A stretch of DNA of 64,000 bases from Pseudoalteromonas rubra (GCF_005887115.1 NZ_PNCJ01000055.1:62001-126000); one strand, 5' to 3'. Shown: positions 36,586-45,664, numbered from the stretch's first letter. Notes: generated from the sequence alone by a model not told the origin. A program made the numbers and translations.

Positions 36586-37016
36586 GCAAATGCCTTGTCC
36601 ATTTTTTCAAACATATCTTTGAGCAGTTTTGCCAGCTCACGGTATTTGGGATCCCGTGACGCATCAGCCTGATAACCATTGGCTACCATTTTGTGATACA
36701 GCTCTTTGTACCAACTATTCAACGCCGGATTCAGGCGTGTATCTGCTCGTTTACCAAGCCACAGTAACCCCTGTACAGGCAAAGACAAAAAAAACAGAGC
36801 AATGGTGATGGCCTGAGGTAGGTACGCCATTCCCAAGTACGTCGTTTGGACAAAAACCGAAATTATCGCCAACGCTGGCATCACCTGAAGGGCAAATTCA
36901 GTGGCTTTAATCACTCTGAATTCGGGAAATAACAGCGTCAATTCCTTGCGCATTGGCCACTCTTTGGCGTACTGACGTCCAAGTTGCACTTGTGAAATAA
37001 GACTTTTCTGCATCAT
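36570..37016 (-). CDS. yfbV: UPF0208 membrane protein YfbV (DUF412)
   Basis: Inner-membrane protein that in E. coli limits the extent of the Ter macrodomain. It has the N-terminal GRQYAKEWPMRKEL segment, two adjacent membrane segments (about 44-90) and the family pattern LSLPVQGLLWLGKRADT. Location next to ackA-pta is the same as in E. coli. The longest frame begins at a TTG (37037) and is rejected; two adjacent ATGs at 37016 and 37013 lie just after GGGAG, and the second has the better spacing. Size (about 148) fits the family. Confidence 0.88.
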   Translation of the reverse strand: MMQKSLISQVQLGRQYAKEWPMRKELTLLFPEFRVIKATEFALQVMPALAIISVFVQTTYLGMAYLPQAITIALFFLSLPVQGLLWLGKRADTRLNPALNSWYKELYHKMVANGYQADASRDPKYRELAKLLKDMFEKMDKAFAKENL

Positions 37017-37270
37017 AACTCCCGGGTGCAAGGGCAAATTGTTTACTCATTCATTATTGACCAAAATCGGCAACGGACAACTTACATTTAGTCCAATGAA
37101 GAACACCAGGCAACACCATTAACGCGTTGCTTACCTGCTGTTGGCCAGCGGCCGTCCTGTCATCAATAAAACACTCAACAAAATACGATAAACCAATCGA
37201 GACGGCCTAACGTTTCTTAAAAAAATCGGGTAAAATTAACTTCATACTCGTCAATTATACCTTAGTCTAA

Positions 37271-37306
37271 TATTAAGCTAAATGCGCCTTTTCATTTAGC
37301 TTAATA
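37271..37306 (+). repeat. 14-bp perfect hairpin in the ackA leader
   Basis: TATTAAGCTAAATG (37271-37284) pairs with CATTTAGCTTAATA (37293-37306), loop CGCCTTTT, ending 35 bases before the ackA ATG. There is no T-run, so it is not a terminator. The whole 325-base gap between yfbV and ackA holds no credible gene; this hairpin is its only strong structure. Confidence 0.75.
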
Positions 37307-37341
37307 CGCAATAACAGTTATTGTCAAAACGGATAGTCATT

Positions 37342-38541
37342 ATGTCATCTACCCATGTTCTGGTACTCAATTGTGGCAGCTCCAGCCTCAAATTCGCAAT
37401 CATAGACCCAAACACCGCTCAGGAACACCTATCAGGACTTGCTGAACGCCTTGGCGAAAGCAACCCTCAGATCAAATACAAGCACCAAGGTCAAAAGCAC
37501 ACCGTCGCGCTTAATGCCGGTGAAGCCCACCAGATTGCCATCGACAAACTGGTGGAGCTGGTTAAATCCCTTGGCCTGGACAAAGAGCTGGTTGCAGTCG
37601 GTCACCGCGTCGTGCATGGGGGTGAACACTTCACACAATCGGCCCTGATAGATGACACAGTGCACCAGGCTATTGTCAAGACCGCTGATCTGGCACCGTT
37701 GCACAATCCGGCCAACCTGCTGGGCATAGACGCCGCCACAAAGGCCTTTAGTCACTTGCCTCAGGTCGCGGTATTCGATACAGCCTTCCATCAGAGCATG
37801 GCGCCTACAGCTTATCTCTATGCACTGCCCTACGAGCTGTACAAATCCCATGGGATCCGCCGTTATGGCTTCCATGGCACCAGTCACTATTTTGTATCGA
37901 CTCAGGCCATCAAAGCATTAGGCCTAGAGCAAAAAAGTTCTCGCATTATTACCGCGCACTTGGGTAACGGCTGCTCTGTTTGTGCAATAAAAGATGGTAA
38001 ATCCGTCGATACCAGTATGGGATTGACACCATTAGAAGGCCTGATCATGGGCACTCGCAGCGGTGATATAGACCCAGGACTTTTCTCCTACCTGGTTAAC
38101 CAGCTTGATTACAGCGTTGAACAGGTCGATACCTTACTTAACAAACAAAGTGGCCTGCTGGGGATCAGTGAATTGTCTAATGACTGCCGTACCATCGAGG
38201 AAGCTGCTGCAGACGGACATCCGCAGGCGACCCTGGCGTTGGACATGTTTTGTTATCGCCTGGCCAAACAAATTGCCAGTTTTGCGGTGCCACTGGGTGG
38301 CGTGGATGCGCTTGTATTTACCGGTGGGATTGGCGAAAACTCAGATGTTATCCGGGCGAAAGTGGTTGAACAACTTGGCTTTTTGGGTATGGAAATTGAT
38401 AAGCAGGCAAACTTGGATGCGCGTTTTGGCAAACAAGGAGAAATTACACGCTCAGGTGCTACTACCAAGGCACTGGTGATCCCGACCAACGAAGAATGGG
38501 TCATCGCCCATGATGCAGCCCAACTGGCAAAGGAGCTTTAA
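37342..38541 (+). CDS. ackA: Acetate kinase
   Basis: Interconverts acetate plus ATP and acetyl phosphate, forming the acetate overflow route with Pta. Family signatures are NCGSSSLKFA at the N-terminus, GHRVVHGGEHF, RRYGFHGTSH with the catalytic arginine/histidine region, AHLGNGCS and FTGGIGENS. The open frame extends to a TTG at 37321, but the ATG at 37342 places the phosphate-binding motif properly and has GGA nine bases before; the product is 399 residues, as in E. coli (400). pta starts 3 bases after the stop. Confidence 0.97.
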   Translation: MSSTHVLVLNCGSSSLKFAIIDPNTAQEHLSGLAERLGESNPQIKYKHQGQKHTVALNAGEAHQIAIDKLVELVKSLGLDKELVAVGHRVVHGGEHFTQSALIDDTVHQAIVKTADLAPLHNPANLLGIDAATKAFSHLPQVAVFDTAFHQSMAPTAYLYALPYELYKSHGIRRYGFHGTSHYFVSTQAIKALGLEQKSSRIITAHLGNGCSVCAIKDGKSVDTSMGLTPLEGLIMGTRSGDIDPGLFSYLVNQLDYSVEQVDTLLNKQSGLLGISELSNDCRTIEEAAADGHPQATLALDMFCYRLAKQIASFAVPLGGVDALVFTGGIGENSDVIRAKVVEQLGFLGMEIDKQANLDARFGKQGEITRSGATTKALVIPTNEEWVIAHDAAQLAKEL

Positions 38542-38544
38542 GCA

Positions 38545-40692
38545 ATGAGTCGTCGTATTATGCTGATCCCTATTTCAACCGGTGTTGGCCTAACATCCGT
38601 GTCCGTTGGCCTGGTGCGTGCGCTGGAGCAAAAAGCCGTTGCGGTTAATTTTTTCAAACCCATTGCACAGCCACGCAAAGAAGACACAGGTCCGGAAAAG
38701 TCTACCTTGATCGTGCAACAAGGCTCGTCAATTGCCCCGCCACAGCCATTTGAGCTGAGCTATGCCGAGCAAATGATAGGCGACGGCAAAGGCGACGATT
38801 TACTCGAAGAAATTGTCGAACGCTTTGAAAGCGCCATCAACCCTGGTGAAGTAGCCATTATCGAAGGTATGGTGCCAACACGTCGCCAACCTTATGCAGG
38901 TCGTGTCAACCGGGAAATCGCCCAGACACTGGGGGCTGACATTGTGTTCGTGTTGACTCCGGGCAATGACAGCAATGACCAGCTCGAAGACCGCCTGGAA
39001 ATTGCCGCAGGTAACTATGGAGGTGTTGACCATGCTCGCGTATTAGGCTGTATCTTCAATAAAGTAAACGCACCACTTGATGAAGATGGCCGTGCACGTG
39101 CCGATCTGGTAGATCAGCACGAACCGGAACAACTTGAAAACGAGCTTAACAGGCTGGCCTCTTTGCCTGTCTTCCGTAAACATCCTTTCATGTTACTAGG
39201 CGCTATCCCGTGGGATTTTGATCTGGTCGCCCCCCGCGTGATTGACTTGAGTAACTATCTGGGCGCGGAAGTGATCAACGCCGGAGACATGGCGCACCGC
39301 CGTTTAAGACGCGTCACTTTTTGTGCCAGAACGGTCTCTAATATTCTTAACCACTTTACACCAGGCGCCCTGTTGGTTACGCCAGGTGATCGCTCAGATA
39401 TTCTGGTTGCAGGTTGTTTAAGCGCTATGAACGGTACAAAGCTGGGTGCCATCTTACTCACTGGCGGATTCAAACCTGAGGCCAAGATCATGGAACTGTG
39501 CGAGCAAGCCATGGCAACGGGCCTGCCAATCCTGGCTACCACAGCAGATACCTGGCGTACCTCATTGTTATTGCACAACTTCAACATGGAAGTCCCTGCT
39601 GATGATGAGCAGCGTATCGACAAAGTGAAGCAGCACAATGCAGATCACATTGATGCCGACTGGCTAGACTCACTGGCTCAGGGCGTGGCCAGAACCCGAA
39701 AATTATCGCCTCCGGCATTTCGCTTCTTGTTGACTGATTCAGCACGTAAAGCGAATAAAACCATCGTACTGCCAGAGGGCAACGAGCCTCGGACTATTAA
39801 AGCCGCTGCTATCTGTGGTGAACGGGGCATTGCGAAAACAGTTCTGCTCGGTGAAAGAGAAGAAATCGAACGTATCGCCGCGCAACAAGGGGTGGAACTC
39901 AATGATAATGTGACCATTCTCGACCCCAATGAAGAGGTTGAAAAGTACATTGCCCCTATGGTTGAGCTACGCAAAAACAAGGGCCTGACCGAAGTTGTAG
40001 CAGCAGAGCAATTACAAGACAATGTGGTGCTCGGTACCATGATGTTGGCAGAAGACAAAGTGGACGGTTTGGTATCGGGTGCGGTCAACACCACCGCCAA
40101 TACCATTCGCCCACCACTTCAGCTGATCAAAACGGCGCCGGATTCCTCTTTGGTCAGTTCAGTATTCTTTATGCTGCTACCCGATCAGGTGCTGGTTTAT
40201 GGTGACTGTGCCATTAACCCAGATCCTACCGCTGAGCAGTTGGCTGACATTGCCATTCAGTCTGCTGAGTCTGCTGCCGCCTTTGGCATTGAGCCTAAAG
40301 TGGCAATGATCAGCTACAGTACCGGTACATCCGGTCAGGGAGCAGATGTAGACAAAGTGCGTGAAGCAACGCGCATTGCACAGGAAAAGCGCCCGGACCT
40401 AGACATTGACGGACCGCTGCAGTACGACGCAGCCATAATGGAAAATGTCGCGCGTAAGAAAGCGCCAAACAGTAAAGTGGCAGGTAAAGCGACGGTATTT
40501 GTATTTCCGGACCTCAATACCGGCAACACCACTTACAAAGCGGTTCAGCGAAGTGCCGATCTGATCAGTATCGGTCCCATGCTACAAGGTATGCGCAAGC
40601 CCGTTAACGACCTTAGCCGCGGTGCGCTGGTTGATGATATTGTTTACACGATTGCTCTGACCGCTATTCAGGCGGGACAAAACGACCAGTAA
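38545..40692 (+). CDS. pta: Phosphate acetyltransferase, long form
   Basis: Converts acetyl-CoA and phosphate to acetyl phosphate. The 715 residues have the three-part layout of long Pta proteins: an N-terminal P-loop-like domain beginning MLIPISTGVGLTSVSVGLV, a central DRTGG regulatory domain (about 215-335) and the C-terminal catalytic domain from about residue 390 with LPEGNEPRTIKAA and SYSTGTSGQGADVDKV. AAGGAG within the end of ackA serves as the binding site. A strong hairpin follows the stop. Confidence 0.97.
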   Translation: MSRRIMLIPISTGVGLTSVSVGLVRALEQKAVAVNFFKPIAQPRKEDTGPEKSTLIVQQGSSIAPPQPFELSYAEQMIGDGKGDDLLEEIVERFESAINPGEVAIIEGMVPTRRQPYAGRVNREIAQTLGADIVFVLTPGNDSNDQLEDRLEIAAGNYGGVDHARVLGCIFNKVNAPLDEDGRARADLVDQHEPEQLENELNRLASLPVFRKHPFMLLGAIPWDFDLVAPRVIDLSNYLGAEVINAGDMAHRRLRRVTFCARTVSNILNHFTPGALLVTPGDRSDILVAGCLSAMNGTKLGAILLTGGFKPEAKIMELCEQAMATGLPILATTADTWRTSLLLHNFNMEVPADDEQRIDKVKQHNADHIDADWLDSLAQGVARTRKLSPPAFRFLLTDSARKANKTIVLPEGNEPRTIKAAAICGERGIAKTVLLGEREEIERIAAQQGVELNDNVTILDPNEEVEKYIAPMVELRKNKGLTEVVAAEQLQDNVVLGTMMLAEDKVDGLVSGAVNTTANTIRPPLQLIKTAPDSSLVSSVFFMLLPDQVLVYGDCAINPDPTAEQLADIAIQSAESAAAFGIEPKVAMISYSTGTSGQGADVDKVREATRIAQEKRPDLDIDGPLQYDAAIMENVARKKAPNSKVAGKATVFVFPDLNTGNTTYKAVQRSADLISIGPMLQGMRKPVNDLSRGALVDDIVYTIALTAIQAGQNDQ

Positions 40693-40714
40693 CATATCAA
40701 CCTGATTTGTCACC

Positions 40715-40746
40715 TAATTCGGGATGCGCATATGCTTCCCGAATTA
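40715..40746 (+). terminator. Hairpin after pta
   Basis: TAATTCGGGA (40715-40724) pairs with TCCCGAATTA (40737-40746), and GCATATGC inside can pair further. No T-run follows, so it may be a 3' stabiliser rather than an intrinsic terminator. Confidence 0.5.
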
Positions 40747-40838
40747 CACCTTGGCAAGGTGTGCAGTCAACGGAAAAAGGTTTCTTTTGGCCATGCTTGG
40801 CTATACTATGAAGGAGTCACAGGTGTCAGGACTCGGAT

Positions 40839-41219
40839 ATGTCGAAGCAAACATTGCAGGTATTGCCACACAATTTTACCATCCATAGTCTGGATAGTGA
40901 GCAGGCTGTGCCCGCAGAAGTGATGTCCGCTGAGATATTCTTTATTGCAAAAACCTCCGAAGAACTGTCTATTGTTTGTCCAAGTACGCTCCAGTTTGAC
41001 AGTTTTGCTACTGAACCAAATTGGCGTGCACTGGAAGTGATTGGACCGCTGGGCTTTTCTTTAACCGGTATCATGGCTAATATTTCGGGCGTTTTGGCCA
41101 GTGCTAACGTCTCTATTTTTTCAATTTCTACCTACGACACAGATTATATTCTGGTCAAAGAAGCACAACTCCCTGATGCCATTAAAGCACTCAAAAAAGA
41201 CGGATACCTGTTTGTCTGA
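40839..41219 (+). CDS. ACT-domain protein (COG3603-like)
   Basis: A 126-residue protein consisting of tandem ACT-like folds. The second half shows the clearer ACT signature LGFSLTGIMANISGVLASANVSIFSISTYDTDYILV. Such proteins usually bind amino acids and act as small regulators. It is first of five genes joined by overlaps: its TGA shares one base with the next ATG (TGATG at 41217-41221). Because the operon contains dapE, the ligand could be lysine-pathway related, but no residue proves this. Confidence 0.8.
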   Translation: MSKQTLQVLPHNFTIHSLDSEQAVPAEVMSAEIFFIAKTSEELSIVCPSTLQFDSFATEPNWRALEVIGPLGFSLTGIMANISGVLASANVSIFSISTYDTDYILVKEAQLPDAIKALKKDGYLFV

Positions 41220-41725
41220 TGCATTTATCACAGCAGATTAATTACGCGCCGATTGCGCAAATTGCCAACCCTATCATGCACATTGCCAGTCCCTTTACCG
41301 GCAAAGTACACCCGCTTAGCCATCATCCTGAGCCTTTATTTGCAAGCGGTATGCTAGGTCCTGGCGTATGTGTCAAGCTCAATGCGGCGATGATGTTAGC
41401 TCCCTGCCCAGCCAAGGTTGAAAAAATCAGCCAACAGGGGTGTGAGTTTGTACTCAGGACAAAAACTGGTTTGCTGATACTGCTGCACCTGTTGCTCCCA
41501 ACAGAATATCGAAAAACAGAGCACCTTATTCAACACAGCTATGGTAAAAAGAAGGTCGCGATGGGCGATATATTGTGTTACTTCGATGTACCGAGCGACA
41601 TCGACATTCTGGGCACCTTAGTACTGCTCAATGCAGACAAGCTTGGACCATGTTATTATCCTTTAAATCAAGTCACTGCGGGAAAAGACCCGCTTATCAC
41701 ATTAGCCAGGGCATGTAATTTATGA
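41219..41725 (+). CDS. EIIA-Glc-like PTS protein with one active-site His replaced
   Basis: A 168-residue stand-alone protein of the glucose-type PTS EIIA family, with IASPFTGKVHPLS, GVCVKLNAAMMLAPCPAKV and the YFDVPSDID strand matching Crr. The phosphoacceptor equivalent, His90, is present in LILLHLLLP, but the partner His75 is Cys here (SQQGCEF). LHLLL also replaces the usual VHFG. It may be a regulatory remnant or use different chemistry. There is no ptsH, ptsI or sugar permease nearby. It overlaps both neighbours by 1 and 4 bases within a dapE operon. Confidence 0.8.
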   Translation: MHLSQQINYAPIAQIANPIMHIASPFTGKVHPLSHHPEPLFASGMLGPGVCVKLNAAMMLAPCPAKVEKISQQGCEFVLRTKTGLLILLHLLLPTEYRKTEHLIQHSYGKKKVAMGDILCYFDVPSDIDILGTLVLLNADKLGPCYYPLNQVTAGKDPLITLARACNL

Positions 41726-42072
41726 CCACGATTATGTACGGTATCAGCAACTGCGATACCATTAAAAAAGCCAAAAAATTCCTTGAACAAAACGACATCA
41801 GTTATACCTTTCACGATTATCGCAAAGATGGACTGGACGCGCAGATGCTGGCTGAGTTTATTGACGCATTGGGCTGGGAAAATGTACTCAATAAACGGGG
41901 CACCACTTACCGGGCTCTGAGTGATGAGGACAAGCAAAACCTTGACGCAGACAGTGCGCAAAAGCACATGTTAGCTGCACCTGCAATGATTAAGCGCCCG
42001 ATTTTACTGCACGCTGGCCAGTATCACCTGGGCTTTAAGGCACCGCAATATCAGGACATATTCTCGCTATGA
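41722..42072 (+). CDS. yffB: ArsC/Spx-family protein, YffB type
   Basis: Thioredoxin-fold protein of the ArsC family. The single N-terminal cysteine motif is SNCDTIKKAKKFL (Cys11), the YffB form rather than true arsenate reductase, and IKRPIL keeps the cis-proline context. The 116 residues are typical. Function is unknown; E. coli yffB also lies next to dapE. It overlaps the EIIA-like gene upstream and dapE downstream by 4 bases each (ATGA). Confidence 0.9.
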   Translation: MTTIMYGISNCDTIKKAKKFLEQNDISYTFHDYRKDGLDAQMLAEFIDALGWENVLNKRGTTYRALSDEDKQNLDADSAQKHMLAAPAMIKRPILLHAGQYHLGFKAPQYQDIFSL

Positions 42073-43208
42073 GTGAGACACACAGTGAGGTAGTTGCGCT
42101 GGCAAGAGCGCTCATCCAGCGCCCTTCGGTGACACCTGAAGACGCCGGATGTCAGGCCATGATCAACGCGCGTCTGAGTGCGCTGGGGTTTGACGTTGAA
42201 GAGCACTTCTTTGTTGACACCCTCAACACCTGGGCACGCAAAGGCAGTGAGGGCCCACATTTTTGCTTTGCCGGTCACACCGATGTTGTGCCCGTCGGCA
42301 ACGAGCGAGACTGGCGTTATCCACCATTTTCAGGTGAGATACACGACGGCATGTTGCATGGCCGCGGTGCAGCCGACATGAAAGGTTCACTGGCTGCAAT
42401 GGTGGTGGCCACTGAGCGTTTTGTCGCGCGATTTCCGCAACACAAAGGATCGATCAGTTTTTTGATCACCTCAGATGAGGAAGGTCCATTTATTAATGGC
42501 ACCACTAAAGTAGTTGATTTACTTGAAGCCAGGAATGAAAAAATAGACATGTGTCTGGTTGGCGAGCCTTCATCACGGGACATTCTGGGAGATGTGGTTA
42601 AAAACGGACGCCGAGGCTCGCTGACTGGGCACCTGACCATCAAGGGCGTGCAAGGTCATGTGGCCTACCCTCACCTTGCCAAAAACCCAATCCACCTGGC
42701 TACACCGGCACTGACTGAGCTCAGCACAATACAATGGGACCAGGGCAACGCGTTTTTCCCGGCCACCAGCTTTCAGATCTCAAATATCCATGGCGGGACC
42801 GGTGCTGGTAATGTGATCCCAGGCAGCCTGGATGTCCAGTTTAACTTTCGCTTTAGTACCGAAGTAACCGCTGAACAACTCAAAGTTCGAGTCTGCGAGA
42901 TACTCGACAAATATGAACTCGACTACGACTTGCACTGGACACTCAACGGCCTGCCATTTTTAACCGAGCCCGGGCCTTTGTTGAATGTCACCCTGGATGC
43001 TATCAAAGCGGTAACCGGCATTGATGCCAGCCCGGAGACAACCGGAGGTACCTCTGATGGGCGGTTTATTGCCCAAACTGGCTGTAAGGTGATCGAACTG
43101 GGGCCGGTGAATGCCACTATCCACCAGGTAAATGAATGCGTAAGCACAGAGTCACTCGACCAGCTTGCTGAAATCTACGAACTGATTTTGGAAAAACTGC
43201 TTACATGA
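42069..43208 (+). CDS. dapE: Succinyl-diaminopimelate desuccinylase
   Basis: Zinc-dependent M20-family hydrolase releasing LL-diaminopimelate from its succinyl form, for lysine and peptidoglycan. Signatures are CFAGHTDVVPVG, GRGAADMKGSLAAM with the bridging aspartate, TSDEEGPFINGT with the catalytic glutamate, and TTGGTSDGRF near the C-terminus. The 379 residues match E. coli DapE (375). It starts within the stop of yffB and its own stop overlaps the M15 peptidase start, so all are translated as a coupled set. It functions in the same pathway as lysC in this window. Confidence 0.97.
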   Translation: MSETHSEVVALARALIQRPSVTPEDAGCQAMINARLSALGFDVEEHFFVDTLNTWARKGSEGPHFCFAGHTDVVPVGNERDWRYPPFSGEIHDGMLHGRGAADMKGSLAAMVVATERFVARFPQHKGSISFLITSDEEGPFINGTTKVVDLLEARNEKIDMCLVGEPSSRDILGDVVKNGRRGSLTGHLTIKGVQGHVAYPHLAKNPIHLATPALTELSTIQWDQGNAFFPATSFQISNIHGGTGAGNVIPGSLDVQFNFRFSTEVTAEQLKVRVCEILDKYELDYDLHWTLNGLPFLTEPGPLLNVTLDAIKAVTGIDASPETTGGTSDGRFIAQTGCKVIELGPVNATIHQVNECVSTESLDQLAEIYELILEKLLT

Positions 43209-43885
43209 GTCAACTCAGCACACTTGCATCCCAGGCCAGTGGCCTCTGTGACAGCCATTTAGCCCCGTTTGCGGGCTATGCTGTTCACGGCGCCATCCAC
43301 CGTGATCTCAGTGCGCTGAGTGAGGCAGCCAGGCGGGCCGGATTTAGCTTCAGCATTGCCTCGGCCCATCGTGACTTTCATCGTCAGTGCCTGATTTGGA
43401 ATAACAAGTTTCAGGGTGTGCGCCCGGTGTTAAACGCCCGGAATGAAGCTATCGACTTATCTGTGTTGACACCAGAGGGCTGTGTGCACGCGATTATGCT
43501 CTACTCAGCCCTGCCCGGTGCCAGCCGCCATCACTTTGGTACCGACTTGGATGTTTATGCCCGTAACTGCTTGCCAGATGGACAGCATCTGCAGCTGGAG
43601 CCCTGGGAGTATGAAAAAAGCGGACCTTTCGCCGAATTTAATGACTGGCTGAGCGAACACCTGGCTGAATTTGGTTTCTTTAGGCCCTATCAGCGTTATC
43701 AGGGTGGTGTTGCTGCCGAGCCGTGGCATATCAGTCACCGACTGAGCGCTAAGGGTATGATGGAGGCACTAAGTGTAGAGACATTAGCAACAGTGCTACG
43801 CAGTCACGACGTTGCAGCGAAACACACTATTTTGGCAATGTTGCCGACGCTATACACGCAATATATCGACAACATTTGTGAGTAA
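43205..43885 (+). CDS. M15-family D-alanyl-D-alanine carboxypeptidase-like protein
   Basis: Zinc peptidase of the VanY/DacC-like M15B group, expected to trim D-Ala or cut peptidoglycan peptides. Zinc-ligand motifs are SRHHFGTDLDVY (His and Asp) and EPWHISH (catalytic Glu and His). No signal peptide is visible in the 226 residues, which is odd for an envelope enzyme and suggests a cytoplasmic recycling role or a missed export route. It is last in the five-gene operon after dapE, so the context is cell-wall precursor metabolism. Confidence 0.85.
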   Translation: MSQLSTLASQASGLCDSHLAPFAGYAVHGAIHRDLSALSEAARRAGFSFSIASAHRDFHRQCLIWNNKFQGVRPVLNARNEAIDLSVLTPEGCVHAIMLYSALPGASRHHFGTDLDVYARNCLPDGQHLQLEPWEYEKSGPFAEFNDWLSEHLAEFGFFRPYQRYQGGVAAEPWHISHRLSAKGMMEALSVETLATVLRSHDVAAKHTILAMLPTLYTQYIDNICE

Positions 43886-43903
43886 GTCAGCAATAGGGGC
43901 TCC

Positions 43904-45121
43904 CTATTGCTGTCTGTAATGTTCGAAAAAGCGCTGCATCCTGGCCATAGCGGGTTCCAGTTCATCCATATGGGGTAAAAATACCAGTCGGAAATGGTCT
44001 GGCTGAGGCCAGTTAAACGCCCTGCCATGCACCAGCAGTATTTTCTCTTCACGCAACAAGTCCAGCATCATACGCTCATCGTTTTTTACATTGAAATGTT
44101 GCGTGTCTATTTTGGCAAATGCGTACAATGCCCCCATAGGTTTTACACAAGATACACCCTGAATATCGTTCAGTCCCTGCCATGCAATCTGACGTTGCTC
44201 ATATAAGCGCCCACCTGACTCAACTAGAGCGTCGATAGACTGCACGCCACCCAATGCCTGCTGGATAGCAAACTGTGCCGGAACGTTAGCGCATAAGCGC
44301 ATAGATGCCAGCATGTTCAGGCCATCTATAAGATCTTTCATTGCCGACACTTTACCGCTGAGTACCATCCAACCCATGCGCAAACCAGCTGCGCGATACG
44401 TCTTGGCAAGTCCATTAAAGGTGATCACAGGTAAATCATCACACAAAGATGCAATTGACCAGTGTACGGCTCCGTCGTAGAGGATCTTTTCATAGATTTC
44501 ATCGCTGAGCAGTAGCAGGTTGTGCTCTCTGGCAATATCAATCAGCCCCTCCAGCAACGCTTTGCTATACACGGCCCCCGTTGGATTATTAGGATTGATT
44601 AAGACAAGAGCCCGTGTTTTTGGCGTAATTTTGGCGCGTATATCGGCCAAGTCAGGAAACCAATCGGCTGCTTCATCACATAAGTAGTGAACAGGCTTGC
44701 CGCCTGACAACTTAACAGATGCCGTCCATAACGGGTAATCAGGAGCCGGTATCAGTACCTCGTCACCATCGTTCAACAGTGCCTGAGTCACCATCTGGAT
44801 GAGTTCACTCACTCCATTGCCTATAAATATGTTGTCTACGCTTATGTTCGGTAAGCTTTTCTGCTGGTAGTGTTGATAAACAGCAACTCGGGCAGAATAT
44901 AGCCCTTTCGAGTCACAGTACCCCTGCGCATCTGACAGGTTACGAATGATGTCACGATGCATATCTTCAGGCATATCGAAACCAAAGGCAGCCGGATTGC
45001 CGATATTCAATTTAAGGACTTTGGTGCCCTCGTCTTCCATTTTCTTCGCCTGAGACAATACAGGCCCGCGAATGTCGTAACATACCCCATTGAGTTTGCT
45101 GCTTTTAGTAATTTTTATCAT
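43904..45121 (-). CDS. alaA: Alanine aminotransferase AlaA-type
   Basis: PLP-dependent class I aminotransferase converting pyruvate and glutamate to alanine and 2-oxoglutarate. IGNPAAFGFDMP, PDYPLWTA, NPNNPTGAVYS and the lysine in FNGLAKTYRAAGLRMGW, the PLP Schiff-base site, are all intact. The 405 residues and N-terminus match E. coli AlaA (YfbQ). GGGAGAA precedes the ATG. Convergent with the dapE operon, 18 bases from it. Confidence 0.93.
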   Translation of the reverse strand: MIKITKSSKLNGVCYDIRGPVLSQAKKMEDEGTKVLKLNIGNPAAFGFDMPEDMHRDIIRNLSDAQGYCDSKGLYSARVAVYQHYQQKSLPNISVDNIFIGNGVSELIQMVTQALLNDGDEVLIPAPDYPLWTASVKLSGGKPVHYLCDEAADWFPDLADIRAKITPKTRALVLINPNNPTGAVYSKALLEGLIDIAREHNLLLLSDEIYEKILYDGAVHWSIASLCDDLPVITFNGLAKTYRAAGLRMGWMVLSGKVSAMKDLIDGLNMLASMRLCANVPAQFAIQQALGGVQSIDALVESGGRLYEQRQIAWQGLNDIQGVSCVKPMGALYAFAKIDTQHFNVKNDERMMLDLLREEKILLVHGRAFNWPQPDHFRLVFLPHMDELEPAMARMQRFFEHYRQQ

Positions 45122-45265
45122 TATTTCTCCCCATTCAGGCTACTAGAATAGCGCCCCGTAGACAGGAAGAAAAGTACATTCAGCGGAGAGTTTTAAAAGA
45201 AGAGTAAGAACACCTACAGCCCTATCTTGAAGACCGTTAATAAGGAAAAAATATCAACCACAAAG

Positions 45266-45289
45266 CAGCTCAATTTCGCCATTGAGCTG
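45266..45289 (-). terminator. Hairpin after the HPt gene
   Basis: CAGCTCAAT (45266-45274) pairs with ATTGAGCTG (45281-45289). On the minus strand a T-rich stretch comes about 15 bases later, so terminator function is only possible. Confidence 0.45.
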
Positions 45290-45319
45290 TCAGTTTTGGT
45301 ATGTAGACATCTGCTATGC

Positions 45320-45664
45320 TTATGCGTTGGCCATCAACCATTGTTGCAGCTTGGTAGTAGAGCCAATCACCTGCTGTGACAAGCTACCAAGTGCCTCTTT
45401 GGCTGAGTCCACATCGCCTTGCAAAAGCAGCATTTCTACCTCGCGGGCACTATCAGACAAGCTCATTGCCCCAAACTGCGCAGCGTTGGATTTTAAGCTA
45501 TGTGCATTGCGCGTAGCAGCTTCAATATCAACAGGTAACGCCTCTCTGACTTCGCGCTCTAAACGCTCAAATTCACTGATGCAAAACACTAAAGTATCTG
45601 AAAATTGCTCACCTAACAGGGACTGCATCGTATCCAGGCAAGCTTCATCTATTATTACATTCAT
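45320..45664 (-). CDS. Stand-alone HPt-domain phosphotransfer protein
   Basis: Single-domain histidine phosphotransfer protein of 114 residues. The phosphoacceptor is His55 in NAHSLKSNAAQFGA, a canonical HPt motif, within a four-helix bundle. Such proteins relay phosphate between hybrid kinases and response regulators. No hybrid kinase or receiver protein is adjacent; the large sensor at 54-58 kb has no receiver domain, so a partner is not apparent here. AAGGA precedes the ATG. Confidence 0.9.
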   Translation of the reverse strand: MNVIIDEACLDTMQSLLGEQFSDTLVFCISEFERLEREVREALPVDIEAATRNAHSLKSNAAQFGAMSLSDSAREVEMLLLQGDVDSAKEALGSLSQQVIGSTTKLQQWLMANA

